A stretch of DNA of 64,000 nucleotides from Virgibacillus_N oceani_A. Lineage in GTDB: Bacteria > Bacillota > Bacilli > Bacillales > Amphibacillaceae. The position numbers and the translations under genes were made by a program. Where the stretch lies: the NCBI GenBank assembly GCA_041521345.1, contig JBGOHB010000004.1; one strand, given 5' to 3'. Below, in pieces: positions 35,704-45,106 of this stretch. Each line of letters opens with the position of its first letter. The stretch's first letter is position 1. The notes beneath the pieces were generated by a model. It saw only the letters and a program-made list of their open reading frames with translations, was not told the origin of the DNA and did no database searches.

Positions 35704-36549
35704 ATGCGCAAAGAAGAGTTAATGGGTGCTGCAGTTGAACTATTTAAGAAAAAGGGGTACCATGCAACATCTGTCGAAGATATCACAGCTTCAATTGGAA
35801 TCTCGAAGGGTGGATTCTACAGACATTTTAAAACGAAAGAAATTCTGGTATTGGAATTGTTAAATCGGTTTTATAATGACATGGTTAAAAAATCGGAACA
35901 TTTTTCAGCAGAGCTTCAAGGAGATCCATTACTGATCCTGAAGAAAAAAATTACAATCGAGTTGGAGCAGGTCATTGACTATCATTATTTCTTTCATGCA
36001 GTGATGAATGAATTTTCTCCGACGGATGAAAGTGCCATCCCGACTTCATTAAATCGTATATTTGAAATGCTGAGTGAATGGCATAAACAGGCATTACTGG
36101 AATCATTCGGGTACAAACTGGAGTATATCAATGATTTAGTACTGATTATGGAAGGGGCTATCCATTCATACCTCGGGAAGATCGTATGGAACCAGATTGA
36201 ATTACAGCTCAACATGGTGGCTTATTTCATTGTCGAAAGTCTGCAGGCAATTGTAAATAATGATCAATTCATATATCCTGTCTTGCCTGGATTAAACGAA
36301 AATGAAAAATATGATAAGGAAATACTTACTGATATTATTGAACATTTAACAGCCATCCGTACTGAAATGGGAATTAGTAACGGTAACAAGGACCAAACCA
36401 TTGATTTCTTAATACAGGAACTTAAGCAGCAACCGAGAGCATTCTTAGTAGATGCATTATTTAAGCAGCTCAGCCAGGAACACGAATTAGAAAGAAAACT
36501 AACATCACCAATCACCGCATGGGAAGTGTGGAAGGAGCGTTATGAATGA
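35704..36549 (+). CDS. TetR/AcrR family regulator
   Basis: A 281-residue repressor. The N-terminal HTH (residues 5-50: AAVELFKKKGYHATSVEDIT, then GISKGGFYRHFKTKE) is textbook TetR. The protein is longer than the usual 190-220, with an extra helical C-terminal part. Its stop overlaps the start of the efflux gene by 4 bp, so it most likely represses this two-gene operon and responds to the pump's substrates. Confidence 0.9.
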   Translation: MRKEELMGAAVELFKKKGYHATSVEDITASIGISKGGFYRHFKTKEILVLELLNRFYNDMVKKSEHFSAELQGDPLLILKKKITIELEQVIDYHYFFHAVMNEFSPTDESAIPTSLNRIFEMLSEWHKQALLESFGYKLEYINDLVLIMEGAIHSYLGKIVWNQIELQLNMVAYFIVESLQAIVNNDQFIYPVLPGLNENEKYDKEILTDIIEHLTAIRTEMGISNGNKDQTIDFLIQELKQQPRAFLVDALFKQLSQEHELERKLTSPITAWEVWKERYE

Positions 36550-38006
36550 GTAACAGTTGGGATTTACCTCAAAGACAAAAAATATTAATGATAGCAGCGC
36601 TTCTTACTGGAGCACTTATGGGCATCACAAACGAAACACTACTGGCAACTGCACTCCCATCCATACAGGAAGCATTTGGTATTTCTCAGAATGAAGTACA
36701 ATGGATGACAACAGCGTTCTTGATGACGAATGGGATTATGATTCCAATATCAGCATTTTTAATTGAGCGATTTTCAACCAGAGGGCTGTTCTTAACTGCG
36801 ATTGGATTATTCGGGTTAGGTACCACGATTGCAGCAATAGCAACGGCTTATCCGATACTCCTTTTAGGCCGGGTTGTCCAAGCATCTGGTTCTGGAATCA
36901 TGCTGCCACTGCTGATGACTGTACTACTCGCTGTCATCAGTGTGGAAAAACGCGGGACTGCAATGGGATTGATGGGGATCGTGATTGCATTTGGACCAGC
37001 CATCGGTCCGACGTTATCCGGATTCCTCCTGCAATTTTTCTCATGGCGAGCCTTATTCGTCACGGTACTTCCAATCGTAGCAGTAACACTATTGGTCGGG
37101 TACTTGTTCTTAAAGAACGTCACTGATTTAAGGAAACCTAAAATTGATATTTTGTCCATCATACTGTCTTCTGTTGGGTTCGGTTCATTCTTGTACGGAT
37201 TCAGTATTGCATCGGAACATGGCTGGACAAGCCCGCTCGTCCTTGGAATTGTATTCGGAGGAGCAGTGGTAATTGGGTTATTTGTTTGGCGGCAATTTGC
37301 ACTCGATACACCAATGCTCGAGTTCAAGGTGTTTAAATTCCCGATTTTCACACTTGCTATTGTTATAACCATGACCGTATTAGTGTCATTAATCGGTGCA
37401 GAAACATTGCTGCCGCTCTTCATGCAGAATGTTCTCGGGTTTACACCGCTCGAATCAGGACTTGTACTACTTCCTGGCGCCATTGCCATTGGAATTATGT
37501 CTCCGATTACCGGTCGTCTGTTTGATAGATATGGTGCAAAATGGCTGGCATTAACAGGCCTTGCCATAGTAACAGTGACAACATTCATGTTTACCCAGCT
37601 GTCACTGGAAACGACAGCCACGTATATGACAGTAGTATTCACGATTCGTATGTTCGGACTCTCCATGGCTCTGATGCCAGTAATGACATCCGCATTGAAC
37701 CAGCTGCCATCTAAATGGTATGCGCATGGTTCAGCCATGGCAAATACGTTACAGCAAATTTCAGCATCAATCGGTACAGCTATTCTTGTTACATTGGTTG
37801 CCATGGGCGCAGCAAGTTATGTGCCAGATGGAAATATATCCTCCAACCTGGCAGCACAGCTTTCGCAAGTAGTTGGATTCGAATGGGCATTTATGGGAAG
37901 CACGATCCTTAGCTTTGTCGCATTTATACTGGCATTATTTCTGCACCCGCCAAAGAAAGAAAAAGAAATTGTAAGGCAGATTCATTCAGAAAAATTCAGC
38001 CAGTAA
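36546..38006 (+). CDS. DHA2 family MFS drug transporter
   Basis: A 486-residue proton-driven exporter of the 14-helix DHA2 (EmrB/LmrB) type. It begins with ALLTGALMGITNETLLATALPSIQ, has LLGRVVQASGSGIMLPL (motif C-like region in helix 5) and LPGAIAIGIMSPITGRLFDRYGAKW near residue 320. It is translationally coupled to the upstream TetR gene and closed by a strong terminator. Confidence 0.93.
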   Translation: MSNSWDLPQRQKILMIAALLTGALMGITNETLLATALPSIQEAFGISQNEVQWMTTAFLMTNGIMIPISAFLIERFSTRGLFLTAIGLFGLGTTIAAIATAYPILLLGRVVQASGSGIMLPLLMTVLLAVISVEKRGTAMGLMGIVIAFGPAIGPTLSGFLLQFFSWRALFVTVLPIVAVTLLVGYLFLKNVTDLRKPKIDILSIILSSVGFGSFLYGFSIASEHGWTSPLVLGIVFGGAVVIGLFVWRQFALDTPMLEFKVFKFPIFTLAIVITMTVLVSLIGAETLLPLFMQNVLGFTPLESGLVLLPGAIAIGIMSPITGRLFDRYGAKWLALTGLAIVTVTTFMFTQLSLETTATYMTVVFTIRMFGLSMALMPVMTSALNQLPSKWYAHGSAMANTLQQISASIGTAILVTLVAMGAASYVPDGNISSNLAAQLSQVVGFEWAFMGSTILSFVAFILALFLHPPKKEKEIVRQIHSEKFSQ

Positions 38007-38016
38007 CATGTATACC

Positions 38017-38041
38017 CCGGCAGTGAGCCGGGGCTTTTTTG
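38017..38041 (+). terminator. Terminator of tetR-DHA2 operon
   Basis: CCCCGGC-AGTGA-GCCGGGG followed by CTTTTTT, 10 bp past the stop. Confidence 0.92.
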
Positions 38042-38207
38042 TGTATGTACATGTACTTGCTCCATTGCTAATTGATATCGTTAATATTAAAACTGTCCAG
38101 TAGCGTTTAGGTCATAAAGATATGCTGCAGACAATAGTCCCTGACATAATAATGTTATCGGAATTTAATTTTCTAAGTCTAAATCCAGCTGCTTTTAAAG
38201 TAGGCGT

Positions 38208-39254
38208 TTACGTTAATTTCCCCTTTCGCTGCAAAAGAACTGCCATTATTACGATTAAACCTTTAAACGCATCGCTTAGCAAAGGAGGAACGCCGAATAG
38301 ATTGAGCAGGTTGTTCAAAACAGAAATAATTAACATACCGTAAACAGTACCAAGGATAAAGCCTCTTCCACCCATCATACTCGTCCCACCGACTACCGCT
38401 GCGGCTATGGCATCCATTTCCATTCCCCTGCCTGCCCCGGCAACATCCATCGAACCAATGCGGGAGACTTGAATAATTGCAGCTATCGAAACCAGAACAC
38501 CCATTAATGCATAAACGCGTAGTTTAACTTTATTCACATTTATACCAGAAAGTCTTGCCGCTCTTTCATTGGAGCCCACAGCAATAATTTGTCTTCCAAA
38601 GAGGGTTCGTTTTGATACATAATACATGATTGCGGCAATAATTAACCAATAAATAATTGGCATAATCATAAGATCACCAATTTGGAAGTTGGAAATTTGT
38701 AAAAACTCTGTGGGCACACTTGGGTTATAACCTTGCATGGATTGTTGCGTCACACTTCTAAAGACCATCATGGCTCCTAAAGTTGCTATAAACGGAGGAA
38801 CCATACCCTTTGTAACGGTGATGCCGATTAAAGCTCCAAGGATGTATCCAAATAGGAGAACAAGTATAATTGCCAAGAATATTGCTGGATAACCTGTTAC
38901 ACCAATCAATCCTAAAAATCCTCTATCCCCTACATCTATTAGCATCATTGCAAATGCACCTGTTGCAACCAACGTAGCTCCAACTGCCAAATCAATGCCA
39001 CCAGTCATGATAACAAAGGTCATCCCTAACGCAACGATAGCAACACTGGAGTTATTTCTTAATATATTTAACCAGTTATTAGACCATGATTGGAACCAGC
39101 TGCCAAACGAATCATAATCAAACCCCAAAACTAAAGTTTGTAAGATAACCATAACAATAAGCGCAACAAATATACTAAATAATGGGTCTTTATACCACTT
39201 ATAATGAAACCACTGAAAAAAATTCCTTCTCGTTGTTATATTTTCATTCCCCAT
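38208..39254 (-). CDS. Ribose-type sugar ABC transporter permease
   Basis: A 348-residue inner-membrane permease of the RbsC/XylH type (BPD_transp_2) with about 9-10 helices. ALGMTFVIMTGGIDLAVGAT, GGTSMMGGRGFILGT and AVGSNERAARLSGINV are family blocks. The start is ATG 39254, with GGGAGG upstream, inside the end of the ATPase gene (11-bp overlap). The N-terminal extension to 39296 has no RBS. It is the last gene of the sugar operon. Confidence 0.92.
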   Translation of the reverse strand: MGNENITTRRNFFQWFHYKWYKDPLFSIFVALIVMVILQTLVLGFDYDSFGSWFQSWSNNWLNILRNNSSVAIVALGMTFVIMTGGIDLAVGATLVATGAFAMMLIDVGDRGFLGLIGVTGYPAIFLAIILVLLFGYILGALIGITVTKGMVPPFIATLGAMMVFRSVTQQSMQGYNPSVPTEFLQISNFQIGDLMIMPIIYWLIIAAIMYYVSKRTLFGRQIIAVGSNERAARLSGINVNKVKLRVYALMGVLVSIAAIIQVSRIGSMDVAGAGRGMEMDAIAAAVVGGTSMMGGRGFILGTVYGMLIISVLNNLLNLFGVPPLLSDAFKGLIVIMAVLLQRKGKLT

Positions 39255-40758
39255 AATCGGCCTCCCATTCCTTATTGATATCACCACCTGTTGCAAGACC
39301 CATGATGTTATGTTCTGTCATTTCCTTTCCAACCAGTTCTCCTTGAATAACGCCCTGATACATAATATAAGATCTGTCACATACGCGTATAATTTCATTC
39401 GCTTCACTTGAAAGTACAATGACTGCAATGAATTCATCAGCAAGTTTTAAAATAATATCGTAAATATCCTCTTTAGCACCTACATCTACGCCTTGTGTGG
39501 GATTGTCTAGAATGAGTATTTTTGGATCTGTTGCCAGCCATTTAGCCAAAACGACCTTTTGTTGGTTTCCACCAGAAAGACTCGAAATGCTGTCTGTATT
39601 TTCCCCCATTTTTATTCTTAATAGATTGCGTTGTTCCTCAAACTTCTTTTTGTGTAGTGTGGTGTTTATAATGCCACCCTTGGAAAACTTCGGCCAGGTT
39701 GCGACTGAACTGTTTTCGATAATGTCCATATCCTGTATAATTGCATTTTCTTTACGATTTCGGGGCAGGTAGGCTATTCCATGATTGATCGCTTTTATCG
39801 TACTATTATTTTTAAGTTCTTTACCATCTACGTATATTTTTCCTGCTGAAATGTTATCTGCCCCGAAAATGGATTGAAAAAGTTCACTCCGGCCATCTCC
39901 AAGCAGTCCAGTAAACCCTAATACTTCGCCTTCTCTTATGGAAAAGTTTATGTCCTTATAGGCGTGGTTAGATGTTAACCCCTCTACACGTAAAATTTCC
40001 TTGCCTAAATCTCTTTGTCTTGCCAACGGTTCCGTCCGCACATCATAACCTACCATGAACCGTGCAAGATCATCTATGGTCACGTCTTTTACATTTCCTT
40101 CTGACACTAAGTTCCCATCACGAAGGACAGCATAGCGATCACAGATTTGCATCACTTCATTTAGCTTATGCGAGATAAAAATGAGTCCAACACCGTGATC
40201 TCTTAGTGTGTTCATCATTTCAAATACCCGTTCAATTTCTGAATCAGTTAAGGAAGTCGTCGGTTCGTCCATAATGATAATGGAAGCATTCGTCATCATC
40301 GCCCTGCAGATTTCAACGATTTGCTTATATGATGAATCCAACTCATGAACCATTTTCTTCGGATCTAATTTTATATTCATCCTTTCAAATATTTCTGTTG
40401 TATCTTGAATCATTTTCTCAAGGTCCAGCGTCCCTCTTTTTGTTTTTGGTTCTCTGCCAAGAAACATATTTTCATAGATTGGCAAATCATTGATGAGATT
40501 TAATTCCTGATGAATGAAAGCAATTCCCGCTTCCTGTGAGTGCACTGGCTTATGGAATTTGAATGCATTTCCATCAACAGTGATTTTGCCCTCATCACTC
40601 TGGTGAACGCCACCTAATATATTCATTAAGGTCGATTTCCCCGCTCCATTTTCACCTAACAATGCATAGATTTCCCCGCCTTTAACGGTAAACGAGACGT
40701 CTTTAAGCACATCATTGCTTCCAAATGATTTTCTAATATTAGTCATTTCAATTATCAT
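39244..40758 (-). CDS. Sugar ABC transporter ATPase (RbsA/XylG type)
   Basis: A 504-residue protein with two fused ABC domains. The first has Walker A GENGAGKST near residue 36 and IIMDEPTTSL. The second has a degenerate Walker A (GLLGDGRSEL), the signature LSGGNQQKV and LILDNPTQGVDVGA. Asymmetric nucleotide sites are normal for this type. It energises import with the neighbouring permease and binding protein. It follows the binding-protein gene by 204 bp that contain a stable stem-loop. Confidence 0.95.
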   Translation of the reverse strand: MIIEMTNIRKSFGSNDVLKDVSFTVKGGEIYALLGENGAGKSTLMNILGGVHQSDEGKITVDGNAFKFHKPVHSQEAGIAFIHQELNLINDLPIYENMFLGREPKTKRGTLDLEKMIQDTTEIFERMNIKLDPKKMVHELDSSYKQIVEICRAMMTNASIIIMDEPTTSLTDSEIERVFEMMNTLRDHGVGLIFISHKLNEVMQICDRYAVLRDGNLVSEGNVKDVTIDDLARFMVGYDVRTEPLARQRDLGKEILRVEGLTSNHAYKDINFSIREGEVLGFTGLLGDGRSELFQSIFGADNISAGKIYVDGKELKNNSTIKAINHGIAYLPRNRKENAIIQDMDIIENSSVATWPKFSKGGIINTTLHKKKFEEQRNLLRIKMGENTDSISSLSGGNQQKVVLAKWLATDPKILILDNPTQGVDVGAKEDIYDIILKLADEFIAVIVLSSEANEIIRVCDRSYIMYQGVIQGELVGKEMTEHNIMGLATGGDINKEWEADYGE

Positions 40759-40781
40759 ACAATCACATCCAGACCGTTGTT

Positions 40782-40816
40782 AAAGAGAGGCTATAGCTTT
40801 GCCATATCCTCTCTTT
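40782..40816 (-). other. Intercistronic stem-loop, binding protein/ATPase
   Basis: The minus-strand AAAGAGAGG and CCTCTCTTT pair over 9 bp, extended by ATA/TAT, but no T-run follows. It may stabilise the upstream mRNA so that binding protein is made in excess over the membrane parts, as is known for other ABC sugar operons. Confidence 0.5.
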
Positions 40817-40962
40817 ACTCATGTTTCACGGTAATCCTTTAAACTTTGGAATAACTTTCTTTCTTTTGTTCTATAAAGAATCCTTGGTTTCTTTTTCTTG
40901 AACCTAGTAAATTTCACTACACCCTGAATACTTCCTTTTGAATTGCATATTTTCCTAACAAG

Positions 40963-41955
40963 CTAGTAAGGTGAATCGGCATCAAGAAACTCTTCGTAAT
41001 TATCTCTGTCAACGACCGTTGTTGGGATAATAACACTTTCTTGAACGTCCTCACCTTGTAAAACTTCAAGCGCTACGTCCACAGCATCCTCCACCATAGC
41101 CGGGCTATACAGTGCAGACTGGATCCAAATATCCTCATTTTCCGGCATCAATTCAAAGTATTCCTGCATGCCACCGCCGCCAGTTACAACCTGAATATCC
41201 GTTCTTCCAGCCTCCTGAATTGCTTGCAGGACACCGAATGAGGTTTCATCATCCAGTGAATAAACGGCATCAATGTTATCATTAGCTGTTAGGATATCAG
41301 CAAAATCACTTAAACCTGCTTCTCTGGTGAATTCTGACGCGTAGGTCATCAGGTTCATGTCGGGTGCAATTTCCTCCATAGTATCAAGAAAGCCTTGTGT
41401 TCTTAATTCAGATACGGATCCTGCTGAAGGCACTTCCATGATGACAACATCCCCTTCTGTTCCTATTTTATCTACGATGTAGTTAGCACCCTGGATACCC
41501 ATGTCTTCATTATCACCTGCTACGTGATACACACCATCAACATCAATCGCGATGTCAAAGTTGATTACTTCAACACCTTGATCAATTGCATTTTGTATCG
41601 GCACTTCCATTCCTTCCCACTGCGGGAATGCTACAATGGCATCTGCTCCCCATGTCAACAAATCATCCAGCTGTGATGTCATTTCATCGGCACCACTGCT
41701 TGTTTGAATCTGGTAATCTACTTCATCAGATAACTCCTCTAATCGATTCTCAGCATGATAAGCAACCGCTCCAACCCAGCCATGAGTTACCTCTGGCGCA
41801 AGGACTCCAATCTTAAAACCGCCACTATTATCACCAGTGTCACCATCATCCGTCCCATCACCAGTTCCACTTGTTTCATCCGATCCACATGCACCGAGGA
41901 ATAAAATCATACCCATTAAAAGTAAAGCTAGTAAAGATAATCCCTTTCTCATCAT
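40963..41955 (-). CDS. Sugar-binding lipoprotein (RbsB-like)
   Basis: A 330-residue solute-binding lipoprotein. The signal peptide ends in lipobox LGAC (Cys23) and is followed by an acidic G/D/T linker (TGDGTDDGDTGD). The periplasmic-binding-protein type 1 fold starts at FKIGVLAPEVTHGW. It should capture a sugar outside the membrane for the ABC importer. The protein is very rich in Asp/Glu, as in salt-tolerant bacteria. AAGGAGG precedes the ATG pair. Confidence 0.92.
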   Translation of the reverse strand: MMRKGLSLLALLLMGMILFLGACGSDETSGTGDGTDDGDTGDNSGGFKIGVLAPEVTHGWVGAVAYHAENRLEELSDEVDYQIQTSSGADEMTSQLDDLLTWGADAIVAFPQWEGMEVPIQNAIDQGVEVINFDIAIDVDGVYHVAGDNEDMGIQGANYIVDKIGTEGDVVIMEVPSAGSVSELRTQGFLDTMEEIAPDMNLMTYASEFTREAGLSDFADILTANDNIDAVYSLDDETSFGVLQAIQEAGRTDIQVVTGGGGMQEYFELMPENEDIWIQSALYSPAMVEDAVDVALEVLQGEDVQESVIIPTTVVDRDNYEEFLDADSPY

Positions 41956-42116
41956 TAACCCTCCTTAGTAAAATTTAATAGATTCTCGGTATTCACCGAT
42001 TGAATTGACAAGACTGTTCCTATGCCCACATTTTCTCGCCCTGTTGTACATAAGAGATAACTTATATTCAAATAATACGAATAGATAGTTTATTTATGAA
42101 ATAACTATAAAACTGA

Positions 42117-42130
42117 ATAAAACGCTTTCA
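42117..42130. promoter_or_regulatory. Candidate cre site (CcpA)
   Basis: Minus-strand TGAAAGCGTTTTAT matches 12 of 14 positions of the cre consensus TGWAANCGNTNWCA. It lies about 160 bp upstream of the binding-protein gene, just after the oxidoreductase gene. Glucose repression of the importer is therefore plausible. No clear promoter was recognised in the gap 41956-42166. Confidence 0.5.
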
Positions 42131-42166
42131 TTAATATCTATATTTTCTACGTATAGGTTAAGAAAA

Positions 42167-43165
42167 CTACATATTTACCAGTTGTCCAGTTTCTAAAGAT
42201 GTCTTAATTCCCTTTAAAAGTTTAAATACATAACTGACATCCTCTAAAGAAATAACGTCATTTTCTGTTTTGTTTTCAACACAGCTCACAAAGTATGAAA
42301 GCTGTTTGTAAAAGGGGTCGACTTTCTCCATATCTATTACTCTATTTTCATTTGCATGATAGTAAGTCAACTGGTTATTGCTTTCATCAATACCCTCAAT
42401 GTTTTCTCCCGCTACAACTGAAAATTCTAGTGTGCTTTCCCCTGTACTCGCTCTACAGCTCATCGTAAACGGATATCCATCCGGCATTTGATTGGACGCT
42501 TCAACAAATGCCTTGCTTTTATCTTTAAAACGGAGTGTTGTCATAATGTGATTCCATGCTCCGTGCTTATTCTGGCTGCCAACGGCATATATTGATTCAA
42601 CCTCACCTAATAAGTAATAGACAAAATCAATGTCGTGAATATGCAGATCGAACAAAGCTCCCCCGCTTTTTTCAGGGTATTTGAACCAATTACTCCAAGC
42701 TGGAAATTGACTTAATCTCTTAGCATGAACAAATTCTATTCCCTTTAATTTATCCGATTGGCTATATGATTTAATCAACTCGTATTCCGGCCAAAACCTA
42801 AGTATATGTCCAACGAATAATTCCACACCATTTCTATTCACTGCATCCATAATCCGGTCTGCTGATTCTTCTGTTAAAGTTAACGGCTTTTCACATATGA
42901 TATGTTTCCCGGCGTCCGCTGCCTTAATAATGTATGCTTCGTGCAAATAGCTTGGTAAGCAAATATCAATGATGTCGATGGTTTGATTATTTAATAATTC
43001 ATCATAATTTTTTATAAACGAACCTTGAAATTTGGTCAGTATTTCTTTATCCGTCACTTCACTCCGTGTACATATTGCAGCAACTCGAGCCTGATCCATT
43101 TTTTGATACGCGTTAAAATGCGCCTTGCCTATAAACCCTAAGCCAACTAAACCAATATTTTGCAT
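42167..43165 (-). CDS. Gfo/Idh/MocA family oxidoreductase (1)
   Basis: A 332-residue NAD(P)-dependent sugar or inositol dehydrogenase. The Rossmann motif GLVGLGFIGKAH is at the N-terminus and the family signature CEKPLTL follows near residue 95. Substrate residues lie in the C-terminal sheet domain. Its ATG has no good RBS at normal distance: AGGAGG is 15 bases away with an in-frame stop between. It is 24 bp after the isomerase-like gene, and the sugar is unknown. Confidence 0.9.
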   Translation of the reverse strand: MQNIGLVGLGFIGKAHFNAYQKMDQARVAAICTRSEVTDKEILTKFQGSFIKNYDELLNNQTIDIIDICLPSYLHEAYIIKAADAGKHIICEKPLTLTEESADRIMDAVNRNGVELFVGHILRFWPEYELIKSYSQSDKLKGIEFVHAKRLSQFPAWSNWFKYPEKSGGALFDLHIHDIDFVYYLLGEVESIYAVGSQNKHGAWNHIMTTLRFKDKSKAFVEASNQMPDGYPFTMSCRASTGESTLEFSVVAGENIEGIDESNNQLTYYHANENRVIDMEKVDPFYKQLSYFVSCVENKTENDVISLEDVSYVFKLLKGIKTSLETGQLVNM

Positions 43166-43189
43166 GAGCTTTTTCTTTCACCTCCTTAT

Positions 43190-43996
43190 TCAACTTAAAA
43201 TTTGTGATAGATAATCGTATGATCTTTTCACGGCGTTATTTACTTCTTCAAGATTTTTAGGGCCATCTGGTGTGAATTCGATTTCAACACTGATTGGATC
43301 CTGATAGTTAGCTTCCTTTAGTGTAGTGAATAACCTTGGAAAGTCTAACTCCCCATCACCAATTGCCGGGAAATTCCACTCATCATCTGGACCAAGCTTA
43401 TCCTTTAAATGGATGAATTTTACGTAATCAATGGAAGCTTCCAGGTCTTCATAAGGTAACTGATTTCCATATAAAATCACATTCCCTGTATCATAGTTAA
43501 TTTTAATGCGATCATTTAATGACCGAGATAGCTCTTTTAGCGATGCACCAGTTGCAAAATTATTCCCATGTGTTTCAATGACTAATAACTTATTTAATTT
43601 CTCGCATTTCTCAATGACTGGTTCTAATTTCTCAGAAAGCAATGCTATGTCGTCTATAACATCTGCATCACCATGTGAATCTCCAGTTCCTGTAATGACA
43701 TACTTACAGTCAAATAGTACAGCCAGATCAATACTATCCAGTAATTGCGCAATTCCTTCTTCCTTCATCACATTGGCGTGTGCACTAATTCCAATACATC
43801 TTATTCCATATTGCTTAAGCAGGATTTTAACCTTATTAAGTTGTTCTCCCGGTGTTTCAGGTAACACGTGAGAGGTGTGATCCCTCACTGCGGAAATTTC
43901 GATTTGTTTGAAGCCAGCCTGACTTGCACCTTTTAAAGCATCCTCTAATGAATAGCCATGATACGTATTCGAATTAATCGCAAGTTGTTGTTTCAT
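43190..43996 (-). CDS. Sugar isomerase/epimerase-like TIM barrel (1)
   Basis: A 268-residue xylose-isomerase-like (AP endonuclease 2) TIM-barrel protein. Likely metal ligands are Glu in LVIETHG, Asp in INYDTGN, His in FIHLKDK and Glu in SVEIEF. Such enzymes move carbonyl or epimerise keto-sugars, and some cleave 3-keto-glycosides. It is flanked by two Gfo/Idh genes, so its substrate is probably their product. GGAGG lies before the ATG, and a palindromic operator sits 40 bp upstream. Confidence 0.88.
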   Translation of the reverse strand: MKQQLAINSNTYHGYSLEDALKGASQAGFKQIEISAVRDHTSHVLPETPGEQLNKVKILLKQYGIRCIGISAHANVMKEEGIAQLLDSIDLAVLFDCKYVITGTGDSHGDADVIDDIALLSEKLEPVIEKCEKLNKLLVIETHGNNFATGASLKELSRSLNDRIKINYDTGNVILYGNQLPYEDLEASIDYVKFIHLKDKLGPDDEWNFPAIGDGELDFPRLFTTLKEANYQDPISVEIEFTPDGPKNLEEVNNAVKRSYDYLSQILS

Positions 43997-44036
43997 GTCG
44001 TCCCTCCTTTCAGATTACATTTAAGTCATCTCTCGA

Positions 44037-44050
44037 TGTAATCCGTTACA
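44037..44050. promoter_or_regulatory. LacI-type operator 1
   Basis: TGTAA-TCCG-TTACA, a palindrome upstream of the isomerase-like gene that matches the operators at 46134 and 46394. Confidence 0.6.
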
Positions 44051-44076
44051 TTTGTGTTTTTTTAAAAGTTCCTTTA

Positions 44077-45084
44077 CTAATTTCCTAGGATCTTTTCAAT
44101 TACTTTTAATGAACTTAGTGCTTCCTTTCCACTAACCATAGGTTCTGTATCATGAATAATGGAATCGATAAATGCATCAATCACACCTGTATTGGTTTGG
44201 TTGTCGTTTGTTTGGATTGGTTCTAATTCATATCTGACCACACTGCCATCTTTCATTTCCACAATAAGTTGATCTTGTGGGTGATAATATATTTTTATTA
44301 TACCTTTCTGACAATAGATGATCGTTGAATTATCCTCTGCCCCGTAGTAAGTCCAGGAAAATGAAGCTGTCCCCAGACGTCCTTTTTTCGTCTTTAATGC
44401 GCAAACCACATTGTCACTGACTTCAATCGGTATCCCATTTTCATCTACTTTATCAAGTGCTCCATGAAAACTATGTACCTCGTCAATTTCATCATTCAAT
44501 AAATAGTGAATCAGATCAATTTTATGGATACCCAAATCACCTGCCACACCGGAATGGGAACGTTCTTTCTTAAAAAACCATGTTGCATTGGACTTAGTCT
44601 CTCCCCAACTTTCAGGCCCTTCATGACCAAAAGTGGTTTTAAATGTAAGCACATCTCCAAGTTCCTTTTTATCCAGTAACTCCTTAGCTTTTTGGTGTGT
44701 CTCTGTAAAGCGTTGATTATGATCCACCATTAACTTTTTACCTGATTGACGCTGGGCATCAAGCATTTTCTCGGCATACGCTACACTGATCGCCAATGGT
44801 TTCTCACATAAGACATGCTTCCCGCTTAAAAGCGCTTTGGTTGAATGGACATGGTGCACTTCATTTGAGGAACAATCACTAATCGCATCAATAGATGAAT
44901 CGTTTAATAGTTCATCGACAGTATCTGCAACTCGCCCATTAAAAGTTTTAGCAAGTGCTTCCGCTCTATACCTGTTACGATCATAAAATACAATGTCTTC
45001 TACATAAGGATTTGCCAGGTACTCCGGAGCATGCCTGAATCGAGTGATCGATCCACACCCAATAATTCCTATATTTAATTTCAA
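44077..45084 (-). CDS. Gfo/Idh/MocA family oxidoreductase (2)
   Basis: A 335-residue paralogue of the oxidoreductase at 42167. It starts NIGIIGCGSITRFRHAPEYL, has CEKPLAIS near residue 95 and a DLGIHKIDLIHYLL block that includes the conserved GxH(K). The start is TTG with AGGAGG 9 bases upstream. Two different dehydrogenases beside isomerases suggests oxidation at one carbon and re-reduction at another. It follows the LacI gene by 22 bp. Confidence 0.9.
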   Translation of the reverse strand: MKLNIGIIGCGSITRFRHAPEYLANPYVEDIVFYDRNRYRAEALAKTFNGRVADTVDELLNDSSIDAISDCSSNEVHHVHSTKALLSGKHVLCEKPLAISVAYAEKMLDAQRQSGKKLMVDHNQRFTETHQKAKELLDKKELGDVLTFKTTFGHEGPESWGETKSNATWFFKKERSHSGVAGDLGIHKIDLIHYLLNDEIDEVHSFHGALDKVDENGIPIEVSDNVVCALKTKKGRLGTASFSWTYYGAEDNSTIIYCQKGIIKIYYHPQDQLIVEMKDGSVVRYELEPIQTNDNQTNTGVIDAFIDSIIHDTEPMVSGKEALSSLKVIEKILGN

Positions 45085-45106
45085 GCTGCACCCCCTCCTC
45101 GGAGCC

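Noticed and set aside
36848..37804. Long minus-strand frame of 318 codons
   Set aside because: Antisense shadow of the DHA2 transporter; no RBS and low-complexity Thr/Asn/Val composition.
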